Shown here in pieces: positions 9,562-18,374 of a stretch of DNA of 64,000 nt. The stretch comes from Gallionella sp. (lineage in GTDB: Bacteria > Pseudomonadota > Gammaproteobacteria > Burkholderiales > Gallionellaceae): contig JAUXOL010000022.1 of assembly GCA_030682375.1 (NCBI GenBank), positions 186,001-250,000 of the forward strand, written 5' to 3'. The notes under the pieces were generated by a model that ran no database searches, was not told the DNA's origin, and saw only the letters and a program-made list of their open reading frames with translations. The first letter of the stretch is position 1; the number at the start of each line of letters is the position of its first letter. Position numbers and translations under genes: made by a program.

Positions 9562-10375
9562 TTTTCGCATCGCCGTCATCGTCACCACCTACAACCGGCC
9601 GGACGCGCTGGCGCTGGTGCTGGACGGCTTCCTCGCGCAGAGCGACCGCGACTTCGAACTGCTGGTCGCCGACGACGGCTCGACCGCCGAGACCGCGGAA
9701 CTGGTCCGCGAATATCAATCGCGTGCGCCGTTCAAGCTCACGCATGTCTGGCAGGAAGACGCAGGCTTCCGCGCCGCGGCCGCACGCAACCGCGCGCTGG
9801 CGCAGACCGACGCCGACTACATCGTGTTCACCGACGGCGACTGCGTGCCGCCGACCGGCTTCGTCGCTGCGCAGCGCGAGCTGGCCGAACCCGGCTGGTT
9901 CCTGTCCGGCAACCGCGTGCTGCTGAGCGAGACTTTCACGCAACAGGTCGTGCAAAATAAAACGCCGATCTTCCAGTGGAGCAAGGCGCAGTTGCTGCAC
10001 GCGGTGTTGCGCGGCGACCTCAACCGCTGGCTGCCGCTGCTGCACCTGCCCGACTGGGACTGGCTGCGCAAGCGCACGCCGCAACGCTGGCAGGGCGCAA
10101 AGACTTGCAACCTCGCAGCCTGGCGCGCCGACCTGCAGCGGGTGAACGGGCTGGACGAGTCCTACACCGGCTGGGGGCTGGAGGATTCCGACCTGGTGAT
10201 ACGCTTGCTGCGCGCCGGCGTGCAACACAAGAGCGGACGTTTCGCCGTGCCGGTGTTCCACCTGTGGCACCGCGAGAACGACCGCAGCCGGCTGGAAGAG
10301 AACCAGCGCCAGCTCGATGCGCTGCTGGCGTCGGACCACCTGCGCGCCAAACAGGGACTGGATCAGTACCGATGA
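9548..10375 (+). CDS. GT2 glycosyltransferase with galactosyltransferase-type C-terminal region
   Basis: 275-residue cytoplasmic glycosyltransferase. The N-terminal GT-A domain has VIVTTYNRPDAL, VADDGST and the DxD motif in FTDGDCVPP near residue 97. The C-terminal half has RVNGLDESYTGWGLEDSDL, the GWGxED signature shared with galactosyl and N-acetylgalactosaminyl transferase C-terminal domains (Glyco_transf_7C). It overlaps both neighbours by a few bases, so it belongs to the same operon. Substrate unknown; probably core or O-unit extension. Confidence 0.85.
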   Translation: MKPDNFRIAVIVTTYNRPDALALVLDGFLAQSDRDFELLVADDGSTAETAELVREYQSRAPFKLTHVWQEDAGFRAAAARNRALAQTDADYIVFTDGDCVPPTGFVAAQRELAEPGWFLSGNRVLLSETFTQQVVQNKTPIFQWSKAQLLHAVLRGDLNRWLPLLHLPDWDWLRKRTPQRWQGAKTCNLAAWRADLQRVNGLDESYTGWGLEDSDLVIRLLRAGVQHKSGRFAVPVFHLWHRENDRSRLEENQRQLDALLASDHLRAKQGLDQYR

Positions 10376-11421
10376 AGATATTGCATGTCGCGCGCCGCTA
10401 CGGCCCGGTCGGCGGCATGGAGCGTTATGTGTGGGAAGTGACGCGCGAACTCGCGGCACTCGGCCATCAGGTCGAGGTGGTGTGCGAGCGCTGCTACGCC
10501 GAACCGCCGCCCGGCATCGAAGTACATGAGCTCGGGGAGATCGCCGCGCGTCCGCGCTGGATCGCGCTGCTGCGCTTCGGCAATCGCGTCGCGCGCTGGC
10601 TGCATGACAACCCACGCCCCGGTTCTGTAATCCACAGCCATGAGCGGCTGGATTGCCATCACACGACCACCTTCCACGGCCCGCCGTTCTCGACGGTGCG
10701 CGACAAGCCTTGGTGGAAGAAGCTGTCGTTGCGCATCGCGATGCAGCTGTGGCTGGAGCGGCGCGAGTTGCGGGTCGCTCGCGCCATCGTGCCGAACTCC
10801 GCGATCATTTCAAAGATGCTCGCGCACTACTATCCGGAGTACACGCACAAGCTGACCGCGCCGGTCGAGCCGGGCGTCGCCTCCGGCCCGCTGCGCGCAT
10901 TCCGCGCGGTCGATCCGCAGGGCGGCGTGATCGGTTTCATCGGCAAGGAATGGCAACGCAAAGGCCTGCCGCTGATCGCGGCCATCGTCGCCGAACTGCG
11001 CCGCACTCGCCCGAATCTGGAACTGTGGGTGATCGGCCCCGCACCGGAAGAGGTGCAACACCTGTTCGCCGAATGGCAAGGTGGCTACCGCCTGCTCGGC
11101 TGGCGCAGCGACAACGAGCACCTGAAAGATTTCGACGTGCTGCTGCACCCGGCGCGTGCCGAGCCTTACGGCATGGCGATCGCCGAGGCGATGGCCGCGC
11201 AAGTGCCGGTGGTGGTATCGGACGTATGCGGTGCGGCGGCTTCGGTCGGCGCGGAATCCGGCGCGGTGTTGCCGCTGTCCGCACCACTCAGCGACTGGGC
11301 CGCCGCCGTCGAGACGCAACTGAGGCGCGCGGACGCACCGCCCCGCTTCGACCGCGGCTGGCGTGCCGTCGCGGTCGAGTATGAGACAATCTACAAAAAC
11401 CTGAATGGTGAAAAGCGATGA
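10372..11421 (+). CDS. GT4 family glycosyltransferase
   Basis: 349-residue GT-B glycosyltransferase. Start chosen at ATG 10372, which overlaps the previous stop (ATGA) and opens with the family motif MKILHVARRYGPVGGMERYV, a donor-side glycine loop. The C-terminal domain has IGFIGKEWQRKGLPLI and the retaining-GT EX7E motif region AEPYGMAIAEAMAAQVPVV near residue 270. A signal peptide is absent, as expected for a cytoplasmic enzyme. Likely adds a hexose to LPS core or the O-unit; linkage cannot be assigned. Confidence 0.88.
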   Translation: MKILHVARRYGPVGGMERYVWEVTRELAALGHQVEVVCERCYAEPPPGIEVHELGEIAARPRWIALLRFGNRVARWLHDNPRPGSVIHSHERLDCHHTTTFHGPPFSTVRDKPWWKKLSLRIAMQLWLERRELRVARAIVPNSAIISKMLAHYYPEYTHKLTAPVEPGVASGPLRAFRAVDPQGGVIGFIGKEWQRKGLPLIAAIVAELRRTRPNLELWVIGPAPEEVQHLFAEWQGGYRLLGWRSDNEHLKDFDVLLHPARAEPYGMAIAEAMAAQVPVVVSDVCGAAASVGAESGAVLPLSAPLSDWAAAVETQLRRADAPPRFDRGWRAVAVEYETIYKNLNGEKR

Positions 11422-12269
11422 GTGAAAGATTCATGAAGTCCTGCCCGGTGGGCTGCGACGCCCCGCTGGAAACGACGAACCATGCGCTGCCGGAAGGCGC
11501 ACTGCTGCGCTGCACGAAATGCGGGCAGTTGCTGAGCCAGTGCACCGAGGCGCGCTACTGGCAGTCGATGGAAGAATTCGATGCGCCGCAGGGAACGCTG
11601 CCCAGCGAACGTTCGCTGGCCAGCCGTTTCCGCCGCAGCAAGAAGTTCCTCGACCAGATCGCGCGCCTGCTCGACAAGTCCCCCGGAGAGATCAAGCTGC
11701 TAGACGTCGGCTGCTCCAGCGGTGCCTTCCTCGCCGATGCGGTGAAGATGGGCTTCCGCGCCGAAGGCGTAGAGCCCGCGGCCGCACCGGTGGCGACCGC
11801 ACAGGCCGCGGGTCTGAACGTGCGTCAGGGACTATTGCAGGACATCGGTTATGCCGACGGCCAGTTCGATGCAATCACATTGCTCGAAGTCATCGAACAT
11901 CTGCAGGACCCGCATTCGCTGTTGCAGGAATGTCGCCGCATCCTGCGTCCGGGCGGCATCCTGCTGGTCGGCACCGGCAATGCCGCGAGCTGGACCTTCG
12001 CCGCCGAGGGCGCGCGCTGGGAATACCTGAGCATCGCCGGACACGGCGGTCATGTCAGTTTCTACAATCCGCAATCGCTGGGTACGCTGGCGCAGCGCAG
12101 CGGCTTCTCGGTCGCCGCAGTGCGCACCCGCGGCGTGCGTTTCTGCGAGAAGAGCGATTGCTCCAAGCCGGTGTACCGCCTCGCCAAGATCGCCGGCGAG
12201 TCGCTGAACTTCCTCGCCGCCGCGCTCGACAAGGGCCACGACATGGCGGTGTACCTGAGGCGCGACTGA
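11418..12269 (+). CDS. SAM-dependent methyltransferase with N-terminal Cys cluster
   Basis: 283-residue class I methyltransferase (Methyltransf_23-like). SAM-binding motif I is LLDVGCSSGAFLADA near residue 95. Motif II/IV is FDAITLLEVIEHLQDP and motif VI is ILRPGGILLVGTG. Before it sits a four-cysteine cluster (Cys9, Cys13, Cys32, Cys35) that looks like a zinc ribbon. This arrangement is seen in some sugar or lipid-linked glycan methyltransferases. ATGA overlap with the preceding glycosyltransferase suggests a role in glycan methylation, perhaps O-chain capping. The methylated substrate is unknown. Confidence 0.82.
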   Translation: MSERFMKSCPVGCDAPLETTNHALPEGALLRCTKCGQLLSQCTEARYWQSMEEFDAPQGTLPSERSLASRFRRSKKFLDQIARLLDKSPGEIKLLDVGCSSGAFLADAVKMGFRAEGVEPAAAPVATAQAAGLNVRQGLLQDIGYADGQFDAITLLEVIEHLQDPHSLLQECRRILRPGGILLVGTGNAASWTFAAEGARWEYLSIAGHGGHVSFYNPQSLGTLAQRSGFSVAAVRTRGVRFCEKSDCSKPVYRLAKIAGESLNFLAAALDKGHDMAVYLRRD

Positions 12270-12271
12270 CG

Positions 12272-13204
12272 ATGTCCCGCCCGCACCTCTCCGTCATCAT
12301 CCCGGTCTACAAGGCCGAGAACTGCCTGGACGAACTGTACCGCCGCCTGAGTGCGGCGCTGGGCGGCATAGACGAGAACTTCGAGATCGTCCTGGTCGAG
12401 GATTGCGGCGGCGACAACTCCTGGCAAAAGATAACGGAACTGGCGGCGCGCGACCCGCGCGTGCGCGGCATCCAGTTCAGCCGCAACTTCGGCCAGCACT
12501 ACGGCATCACCGCGGGCATCGACCACTGCACCGGCGACTGGGTGGTGGTGATGGATTGCGATCTGCAGGATCGCCCCGAGGAGATTCCGCGCCTGTATGC
12601 CAAAGCGCAGGAAGGCTACGACGTGGTGCTCGCGCGCCGCGGCGAAAGGCAGGACCCGCCGCTGAAGCGCTTCACCTCCTGGCTGTTCTACAAGGTGTTC
12701 AGCTATCTGGCCGATATCGAATACGACGGGCAGACCGGCAACTTCCGCATCATGTCGCGCAAGGTGGTGGAGAACCTGCGCACTGTGCGCGAACAATTGC
12801 GCTTCTTCGGCGGACTGGTGCAATGGCTGGGTTTTCCCACCGCGAGCATCGAAGTCGAACATGCCGAACGCCATGAGGGTCAATCGACTTACACCTACGC
12901 CAAGCTGTGGAAACTGGCCGCAGAGACCATCATCGCCTATTCGGACAAGCCGCTGCGGCTGGCGGTGCGCTTCGGCTTTCTGATGGCCTTCCTGTCGTTT
13001 TGCTACGGCCTGTACATCCTGATCCGCTCGATGTTCTACAGCGTGCCCATCATGGGCTGGAGCAGCCTGATCGTGTCGCTGTATTTCATCGGCGGCATCA
13101 TCATCTCCATCCTCGGCATCATCGGCATCTATCTGGGCAAGACCTTCGACGAGAGCAAGAAGCGCCCGCTCTACATCGTCAGGCGCGCAACCTTCGATGA
13201 GTGA
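12272..13204 (+). CDS. ArnC/GtrB-like polyprenyl-phosphate glycosyltransferase
   Basis: 310-residue GT2 enzyme of the DPM1/ArnC/GtrB type, predicted to load a sugar onto undecaprenyl phosphate. Start ATG 12272 lies two bases after the previous stop. It opens with PHLSVIIPVYKAENCLDELY. DxD-type VVMDCDLQDRPEE is near residue 95, the SRNFGQHYGITAGI run sits before it, and the TGNFRIMS motif follows. Two C-terminal membrane helices (about 225-250 and 260-290) end in a basic tail, as in ArnC. With the small flippase at 13862 and the GT39 enzyme at 14215 it forms a complete Arn/Gtr-type three-part set. Confidence 0.87.
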   Translation: MSRPHLSVIIPVYKAENCLDELYRRLSAALGGIDENFEIVLVEDCGGDNSWQKITELAARDPRVRGIQFSRNFGQHYGITAGIDHCTGDWVVVMDCDLQDRPEEIPRLYAKAQEGYDVVLARRGERQDPPLKRFTSWLFYKVFSYLADIEYDGQTGNFRIMSRKVVENLRTVREQLRFFGGLVQWLGFPTASIEVEHAERHEGQSTYTYAKLWKLAAETIIAYSDKPLRLAVRFGFLMAFLSFCYGLYILIRSMFYSVPIMGWSSLIVSLYFIGGIIISILGIIGIYLGKTFDESKKRPLYIVRRATFDE

Positions 13205-13865
13205 CCTGCTCAAACCTACTCCATGGGACACGGCGGCCTTCGGCATGCCGACCTGGGAGCTGACCGAATATTCCGCAGCCTCGCTACAACAGGCCGCGCA
13301 GACCGCGGGCCACCACACGATCAAGGTCGATCCGCTCGCCGACAAGCGCATGCTGCACGAGCAAGGCTTCTATTATTGCGACACGCTGATCGAACCGTAT
13401 TGCAACGCGACGCGATTGCGCCCGGCGCTTCATGCGGATGCGACCATAGGCAAGGAGCCGGATGCCGCACAGGCGATGGTCATCTGCCACGGTGCGTTCG
13501 CGCACGGCCGCTTCCACCGCGACTTCAACCTGTCGAAAGAGGCCGCCGACAAACGCTACGACAACTGGCTCGGACAGCTGCTCGACAAGAAACAGGTATA
13601 CGGCCTGTACTGGAAGAACGAGCTGGGCGGTTTCGTCGCCTACGACGGCAACAGCCTGTTGTTGCACGCCGTCGCGGAAAAATATCGCGGCAAGGGCTGT
13701 TCGAAATTCTGGTGGAGCGCGGTGTGCGAGGAATTGCTGGCGGCCGGGCATGACGAGGTGAAGAGCTCGATCTCCGCCGGCAACCTCGCCGTGCTGAACC
13801 TGTATGCCTCGCTCGGCTTCTCCTTCCGCAACCCGCAAGACATCTATCACCGACTGACACCATGA
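13197..13865 (+). CDS. GNAT acetyltransferase, WecD-like
   Basis: 222-residue protein with a C-terminal GNAT fold. The acetyl-CoA loop region is AEKYRGKGCSKFWW (about 158-171), followed by the strand and helix VKSSISAGNLAVLNLYASLGF that ends GNAT domains. The N-terminal part has PWDTAAFG and, mid-protein, RFHRDFNLSKEAADKRYDNW. The latter resembles the region of WecD (dTDP-fucosamine acetyltransferase) where RF...YAQW occurs. With wecE close by, it probably N-acetylates dTDP-4-amino-4,6-dideoxygalactose. The WecD link is my reading of patchy similarity. GNAT membership is firm. Confidence 0.72.
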   Translation: MSDLLKPTPWDTAAFGMPTWELTEYSAASLQQAAQTAGHHTIKVDPLADKRMLHEQGFYYCDTLIEPYCNATRLRPALHADATIGKEPDAAQAMVICHGAFAHGRFHRDFNLSKEAADKRYDNWLGQLLDKKQVYGLYWKNELGGFVAYDGNSLLLHAVAEKYRGKGCSKFWWSAVCEELLAAGHDEVKSSISAGNLAVLNLYASLGFSFRNPQDIYHRLTP

Positions 13866-14224
13866 GCTACTTCTACATCTTCATGACCATCGCGCTGACC
13901 GTGTACGGACAGATCGCGATCAAATGGCAAGTGCTGAAAGTCGGCGCGCTGCCGGAAGCGACGCCGGACAAGATCGTCTTCCTGCTGCACCTGCTGCTGA
14001 ACCCGTGGATCATCAGCGCGCTGCTGGCCGCGTTCCTCGCGTCGGTGTTCTGGATGGCGGCGATGACCAAGCTGCAGCTGAGCCACGCCTATCCCTTCAT
14101 GGGCCTGACCTTCGTCGTGGTGCTGCTGGCCAGCGGCTTCTTCTTCCAGGAACCGGTGACGCCGCTGAAGATGGCGGGCACCGCGTTGATTTTTCTGGGC
14201 CTGGTCGTCGCCAGTCAGGGCTGA
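13862..14224 (+). CDS. Small EamA/DMT-family membrane protein, ArnE/ArnF-like flippase
   Basis: 120-residue protein with four predicted helices (about 4-22, 40-63, 70-92, 100-118), the size and layout of SMR/EamA small transporters. Helix 3 begins in SHAYPFMGLTFVVV and helix 4 ends in ALIFLGLVVASQG, both typical of ArnE/ArnF relatives. ATGA-type overlap with the GNAT gene and nearness to an ArnC-like transferase argue that it flips an undecaprenyl-phosphate-linked sugar across the inner membrane. A drug-efflux SMR role is less likely in this context. Its last bases overlap the convergent GT39 gene. Confidence 0.75.
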   Translation: MSYFYIFMTIALTVYGQIAIKWQVLKVGALPEATPDKIVFLLHLLLNPWIISALLAAFLASVFWMAAMTKLQLSHAYPFMGLTFVVVLLASGFFFQEPVTPLKMAGTALIFLGLVVASQG

Positions 14225-15603
14225 TTGCAGGCCGTGCCGCGGCACAGCATATACAGCCGATCCCCCAGCAGTTTGTATACCTTGTATTCCTTGCCGAGCT
14301 GAGGATCCGCTTCGCGCGCCAGCACGAAGCCGTGCTCCCATTGTGCGGGCGGATGCTGCAGCGCCTGATGCGGATAGCGCTGCTGGTTGATGTAGGCCGT
14401 CACGTTCAGTCCCGGCGCGCTGGAGTCCGTCACGTACAGCGGCCGCTCGCCAGCGATGGCGACGATGTCGGCCGCCGCCAGCGCATAGTTCTCGCCGCGG
14501 AACTTGTGCTGGTAATAGGGAAAGACGAACAGTCCCAGCGCGAAACACAGCACGATAGCCGCCGCCAGCCAGCGCCGCGCGGTGCGCTGCGCGGCCTCGC
14601 CGGCCTGCCAGATCAGCCAGGCGCAGATCAGCGCAAACAGCGGATAGATCGGGATCAGGTAGCGCATCCCGCCATGCGGCGACAGCCAGTACGGCAGCAG
14701 ATTCAGCCCGGCGATCATCAATGCAGTACGAAAGTGGCGCGGATGATTGGTGTCGAACACGACGCGACGGCGCAGCAGGAAATAGATCGCCAGCGCGCCG
14801 GCCGGCAGCAGGCCGGACCAGGCCTCCAGCGGATACAGCACTAGCCGCGTCAGATATTCGCCGACGCCGGGGAAGGCCAGCTTGGCGAGTATCTCGTCGA
14901 ACATGCGTCCGCTCTGGCTGTGGCCCGACGGGATCATGGCGAACCACAATATCGGCGCGGCCAGCATCACCGCATGCGCCGCCAGCGACGGGATGCCCAG
15001 CAGCAGCTTGCGATAGTCGCGATCGAACAGCAGCACGAAGACCGCCGCGCCGTAGAACACATAAGCGGTGAACGCCTTGCTCAGCAGCGCGCAGGTCAGC
15101 GCGACCGCAGCCAGCCACAGCAAGCCGGGACGCGATCCCACGCATCCGGCCCACAGCAGCGCGATAGCACTGAAGATGAAGAAGCCGAACAGCGGATCGA
15201 CGTAGGCCAGCCAGCCGTGGTACATCATCACATCGGAGAAGGTCAGGTGCACCAGCGCGGCGAATGCGGCGAAGCGCCGGTCGCCGAACAGCCGCCAGAC
15301 CAGCCAGGCCAGCATCGCCGCCGTACCCAGCGTGGCCGCGACGGTCAGGCCGCGCGCGACGACCAGCACATTCGCCCAGCCCGCCAGATCGGCCAGCGGA
15401 ATGATCATCCAGTTGAACAGCGGGTTGTGCTGGACATCGTTGCCGTAAAGATACTGCTTCAGCCATACGCCGTGCTGCGCCATCTCCATCGACGAGATCG
15501 GGAAGATCGCCTCCTCGCCGATGTAATACAGGTTCAGCATCGGCAGGAAACTCAGCACCGCGAAGATCAGCAGCAAACGTACGCTCGGGTTGGGCAGGGT
15601 CAT
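14215..15603 (-). CDS. GT39-type (ArnT/PMT-like) membrane glycosyltransferase
   Basis: 462-residue polytopic inner-membrane enzyme that would use a polyprenyl-phosphate sugar donor on the periplasmic side. After helix 1 comes the acidic loop YIGEEAIFPISSMEMAQHG, matching the first-loop acidic motif of GT39/ArnT proteins. HNPLFNWMII and the later loop YHGWLAYVDPLFGF follow, then about ten helices and a soluble C-terminal domain. Last gene of the wecE-MBOAT-SGNH-GT39 minus-strand operon. It meets the ArnC/flippase genes tail to tail with a ten-base overlap, consistent with one pathway. The acceptor (lipid A, core or O-chain) is unknown. Confidence 0.83.
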   Translation of the reverse strand: MTLPNPSVRLLLIFAVLSFLPMLNLYYIGEEAIFPISSMEMAQHGVWLKQYLYGNDVQHNPLFNWMIIPLADLAGWANVLVVARGLTVAATLGTAAMLAWLVWRLFGDRRFAAFAALVHLTFSDVMMYHGWLAYVDPLFGFFIFSAIALLWAGCVGSRPGLLWLAAVALTCALLSKAFTAYVFYGAAVFVLLFDRDYRKLLLGIPSLAAHAVMLAAPILWFAMIPSGHSQSGRMFDEILAKLAFPGVGEYLTRLVLYPLEAWSGLLPAGALAIYFLLRRRVVFDTNHPRHFRTALMIAGLNLLPYWLSPHGGMRYLIPIYPLFALICAWLIWQAGEAAQRTARRWLAAAIVLCFALGLFVFPYYQHKFRGENYALAAADIVAIAGERPLYVTDSSAPGLNVTAYINQQRYPHQALQHPPAQWEHGFVLAREADPQLGKEYKVYKLLGDRLYMLCRGTACNQP

Positions 15604-15613
15604 TTTCAGAATC

Positions 15614-16813
15614 TCACATTAGGCCGCCGTCAGGCAGGTCGATCGTCCCGTCCGGGCGCGAGGCATCGCGCCAGAACGAGCGGAATATTTTCTCATAGCA
15701 GGTCGAAGCCGCGTGGTGCTCGTCGATGAACTCGTCGGCAGCGCAACCGTAGCGCTCCGCCTGTCCGGCGTCCAGTATCGCCACGTTCTGCTCGCGCGAC
15801 CAGGCATCGAGCGAGCGCTTGGTTTCTTGCAAATAAGCAGCGAGCTCCCGGTGGCGCAGGAATTCCGCCTCCATGCCGGGCAACAGCGGCGGCATGAACA
15901 GGATCACTCCGCCACCGTTCGCTCGGGCGCGTTCGGCCAGCGTTGCGAGCCGCTGCAACAGATGCGCGCTCGGGACGCCGCGCGACTCGACCAGATGCCG
16001 GCGATATTGCGAACCGCCGGATACGGAAAGCGGGATGCGCGCCTGCGCATTCGCGACGCGCGAGGAATTCGCGAAGGTCGCGCTGCCGTCGTGACGGAAG
16101 CCGGTGCAAGTGCCGCGATGGACGGTGTCGAAATCTTTCGCGGGCGTGCCGTCCGCGCAGCGGTACTCTCCGCTCCCCGCCTGCGTGAAATAGCCGCGGA
16201 AGGCCACCGCCTTGTCGTCGGCGCGCAGCACAGACTTGAATATCTCGAACAAGGTAGCGACGCGCGGCCAGGACAAGGCGTCGCGCATACGCGCCAGCAG
16301 CGGCGCCTGCTGCGCCGGGGATGCCGCCTGCGCCATTGCAGCCGCGGCGGAGAGGTCGGCATCCTGCACCGGAACCTGCTGGTAGACGAAGCCTGTAGCC
16401 CAGTCCAGGGGGATAACCAGCCACTTCACCTGCGGCGCATGGCGCTGCAAATATTCCGCCTCGCCGATAGAAGCGCTCAGCCCGTGGCCGCTCTGCGCGT
16501 AGTTGTAGATGCGCAGCGTATCCGGGAACGCCTGTTGCGTGATGCCCATCGCAGTGGACGAGCCGAACACCACGGCATTTATCTCCGGCAGCCGGTCGTT
16601 CAGGCGCAGCGTCTTGAACAGGTGCGTATCGCTCAGAGTCGGCGCGTAGGTGACGCCCTGCGTGCGCTGCTGCCACTGGCTCGCCAGCCGCACCTTGCCG
16701 CTGTTGCCCAGCGTGTCGTTCAACAGGATCAGGTTCAGCGCGAACACCGGCAACAGCGTCGCGCCGAAAGCGGCGGCCAGTATCCAGAAGTAGCGTTTGT
16801 GGTCGGCGGCCAT
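15614..16813 (-). CDS. SGNH-like/AlgJ-AlgX-type protein paired with MBOAT
   Basis: 399-residue protein with one N-terminal membrane anchor (about 8-31) and a periplasmic domain. It shows a Ser-type motif VVFGSSTAMGITQQ (Ser85-86 region), as in SGNH/GDSL-like acyl-transfer partners. Near the C-terminus FIDEHHA may hold the Asp/His pair. It starts one base after the upstream MBOAT gene stops. In alginate and other polysaccharide systems such a protein receives acyl groups from the MBOAT protein and puts them on the glycan. This role is inferred from pairing and the motif. Overall similarity to AlgJ/AlgX could not be measured. Confidence 0.72.
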   Translation of the reverse strand: MAADHKRYFWILAAAFGATLLPVFALNLILLNDTLGNSGKVRLASQWQQRTQGVTYAPTLSDTHLFKTLRLNDRLPEINAVVFGSSTAMGITQQAFPDTLRIYNYAQSGHGLSASIGEAEYLQRHAPQVKWLVIPLDWATGFVYQQVPVQDADLSAAAAMAQAASPAQQAPLLARMRDALSWPRVATLFEIFKSVLRADDKAVAFRGYFTQAGSGEYRCADGTPAKDFDTVHRGTCTGFRHDGSATFANSSRVANAQARIPLSVSGGSQYRRHLVESRGVPSAHLLQRLATLAERARANGGGVILFMPPLLPGMEAEFLRHRELAAYLQETKRSLDAWSREQNVAILDAGQAERYGCAADEFIDEHHAASTCYEKIFRSFWRDASRPDGTIDLPDGGLM

Positions 16814-16814
16814 A

Positions 16815-18374
16815 TCAGAACTGGAAGTAGAGGAACACCGACTGCTTGTTCAGGTTGACGATGGCGACGAAGCCGAGCAGCCACACTGCCAGCGCGGCGC
16901 GCGCGGTCGGCTTCCAGCGCAGCCGCGTCGTCGGCGTGTCGGTCGGCATGTCCAGCGCGGGGCGGTGTGCGGCCATGATCTGCTGGGTGTTCGGCGCGAG
17001 CCAGACGATCAGCAGCGAGATCCAGATCCAGTTGATCGCGCCGCCGGGAATCAGGTTATCGGTCGCACCGAACGCCACGCCCTGCGCGGCCAGCCACGCA
17101 CCGAAGCTGCCCCATTTCGCCAGCCAGGCATCCGGCAGCACGATGCCGTTGAGACCGGCCATCGATGCGAGCATGGACAGCGCGCTGTCCAGACTGTCCG
17201 CGCGAAAGAACACCCAAGCCACGGTCACCGCGAGGAAAGTCAGCAGCACCGACAGCGCATGCATGGGTCTGGACAACTTGGCCTTGGGGTTCTGCCCCAG
17301 CGCAATGCGCAGCGATTGCCAGCCGTGGTTGATAACCAGATACAGCCCGTGCAGCCCGCCCCAGATCACGAAGGTCCAGCCCGCGCCGTGCCACAGACCG
17401 CCCAGCAACATCGTGGCCATCAGGTTCAGGTAGCGCTGGAATCTGCCCTTGCGGTTGCCGCCCAGCGGGATGTACAGGTAATCGCGCAGGAAGCGCGACA
17501 GCGTCATGTGCCAGCGCCGCCAGAACTCGATGATGTTCGCGGACTTGTACGGCGAATGGAAGTTCAGCGGCAACACCACGCCGAACATGCGCGACAGGCC
17601 GATGGCCATGTCCGAGTAGCCGGAAAAGTCGAAATACAGCTGCAACGTGTAGCACAGCGCTCCGCCCCAGGCATCGACGAAGCCCAACTCGACGCCGGCC
17701 GCGGGTGCGGCGAATACCGGGCCGACGTAGACCGCGATACCGTCGGCCAGAATAACTTTTTTGAATAACCCGATGAAGAATATCGTCGAGCCGACCGCCA
17801 TGTTCTCGTAGCTGAAACGATACGTAGCCGCATGGCCGAACTGCGGCATCATCTCCTTGTGGTGCAGCACCGGACCCGCGATCAGATGCGGAAAATAGGT
17901 GACGAACAGCGTGTAATGGATGAAGTTGTATTCCTTCACCTCGCCGCGATAGGTGTCCACCAGGAACGCGATCTGGGTGAAGGTGAAGAACGAGATGCCC
18001 AGCGGCAGCACAATCTCGCCCAGCGACCACGACGTGCCTGCGACCTCGTTGAGGTTGCCGACGAAAAAGTTCGCGTACTTGTAATACGCCAGCAGCGCGA
18101 GGTTCGCGGCGATCGCGACGATCAGCAGCCGCTTCTTGCGCGCCTCCTCGTGCCGCACGCCAGCCTTGGCGATCCACATGCCGAACGCGTAATTACAGAC
18201 GATGGAGCCGAGCAGCAGGCCGACGTAAGCCGGATTCCAGTAGCCGTAGAAGAACACCGAGGCCAGCGCCAGCCAGCCTGCGGCGAAGGTGCGGCTGGTG
18301 CGTGCCAGTACGAAGAAACCGATCAGTACGACCGGCAGGTAGAGGAACAGGAAGCCGTAGGAGTTGAACAGCAT
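16815..18374 (-). CDS. MBOAT family O-acyltransferase (AlgI/DltB-like)
   Basis: 519-residue polytopic membrane protein that moves acyl groups, usually acetyl, from the cytoplasm to a periplasmic partner for polysaccharide O-acylation. Signature stretches are FPHLIAGPVLHHKEMMPQF (161-179), FWRRWHMTLSRFLRDYLYIP (284-303) and the catalytic-His region GGLWHGAGW, with His329. LPLNFHSPYKSANIIEF precedes it. All match AlgI. The start overlaps the wecE stop (TGATG) and the SGNH-like partner follows by one base. The natural acceptor may be the glycan built by this locus. Confidence 0.92.
   Translation of the reverse strand: MLFNSYGFLFLYLPVVLIGFFVLARTSRTFAAGWLALASVFFYGYWNPAYVGLLLGSIVCNYAFGMWIAKAGVRHEEARKKRLLIVAIAANLALLAYYKYANFFVGNLNEVAGTSWSLGEIVLPLGISFFTFTQIAFLVDTYRGEVKEYNFIHYTLFVTYFPHLIAGPVLHHKEMMPQFGHAATYRFSYENMAVGSTIFFIGLFKKVILADGIAVYVGPVFAAPAAGVELGFVDAWGGALCYTLQLYFDFSGYSDMAIGLSRMFGVVLPLNFHSPYKSANIIEFWRRWHMTLSRFLRDYLYIPLGGNRKGRFQRYLNLMATMLLGGLWHGAGWTFVIWGGLHGLYLVINHGWQSLRIALGQNPKAKLSRPMHALSVLLTFLAVTVAWVFFRADSLDSALSMLASMAGLNGIVLPDAWLAKWGSFGAWLAAQGVAFGATDNLIPGGAINWIWISLLIVWLAPNTQQIMAAHRPALDMPTDTPTTRLRWKPTARAALAVWLLGFVAIVNLNKQSVFLYFQF

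Noticed and set aside
9197-10615. 472-codon minus-strand open frame opposite the glycosyltransferases
   Set aside because: Arg-rich noise opposite three real, overlapping glycosyltransferase genes.
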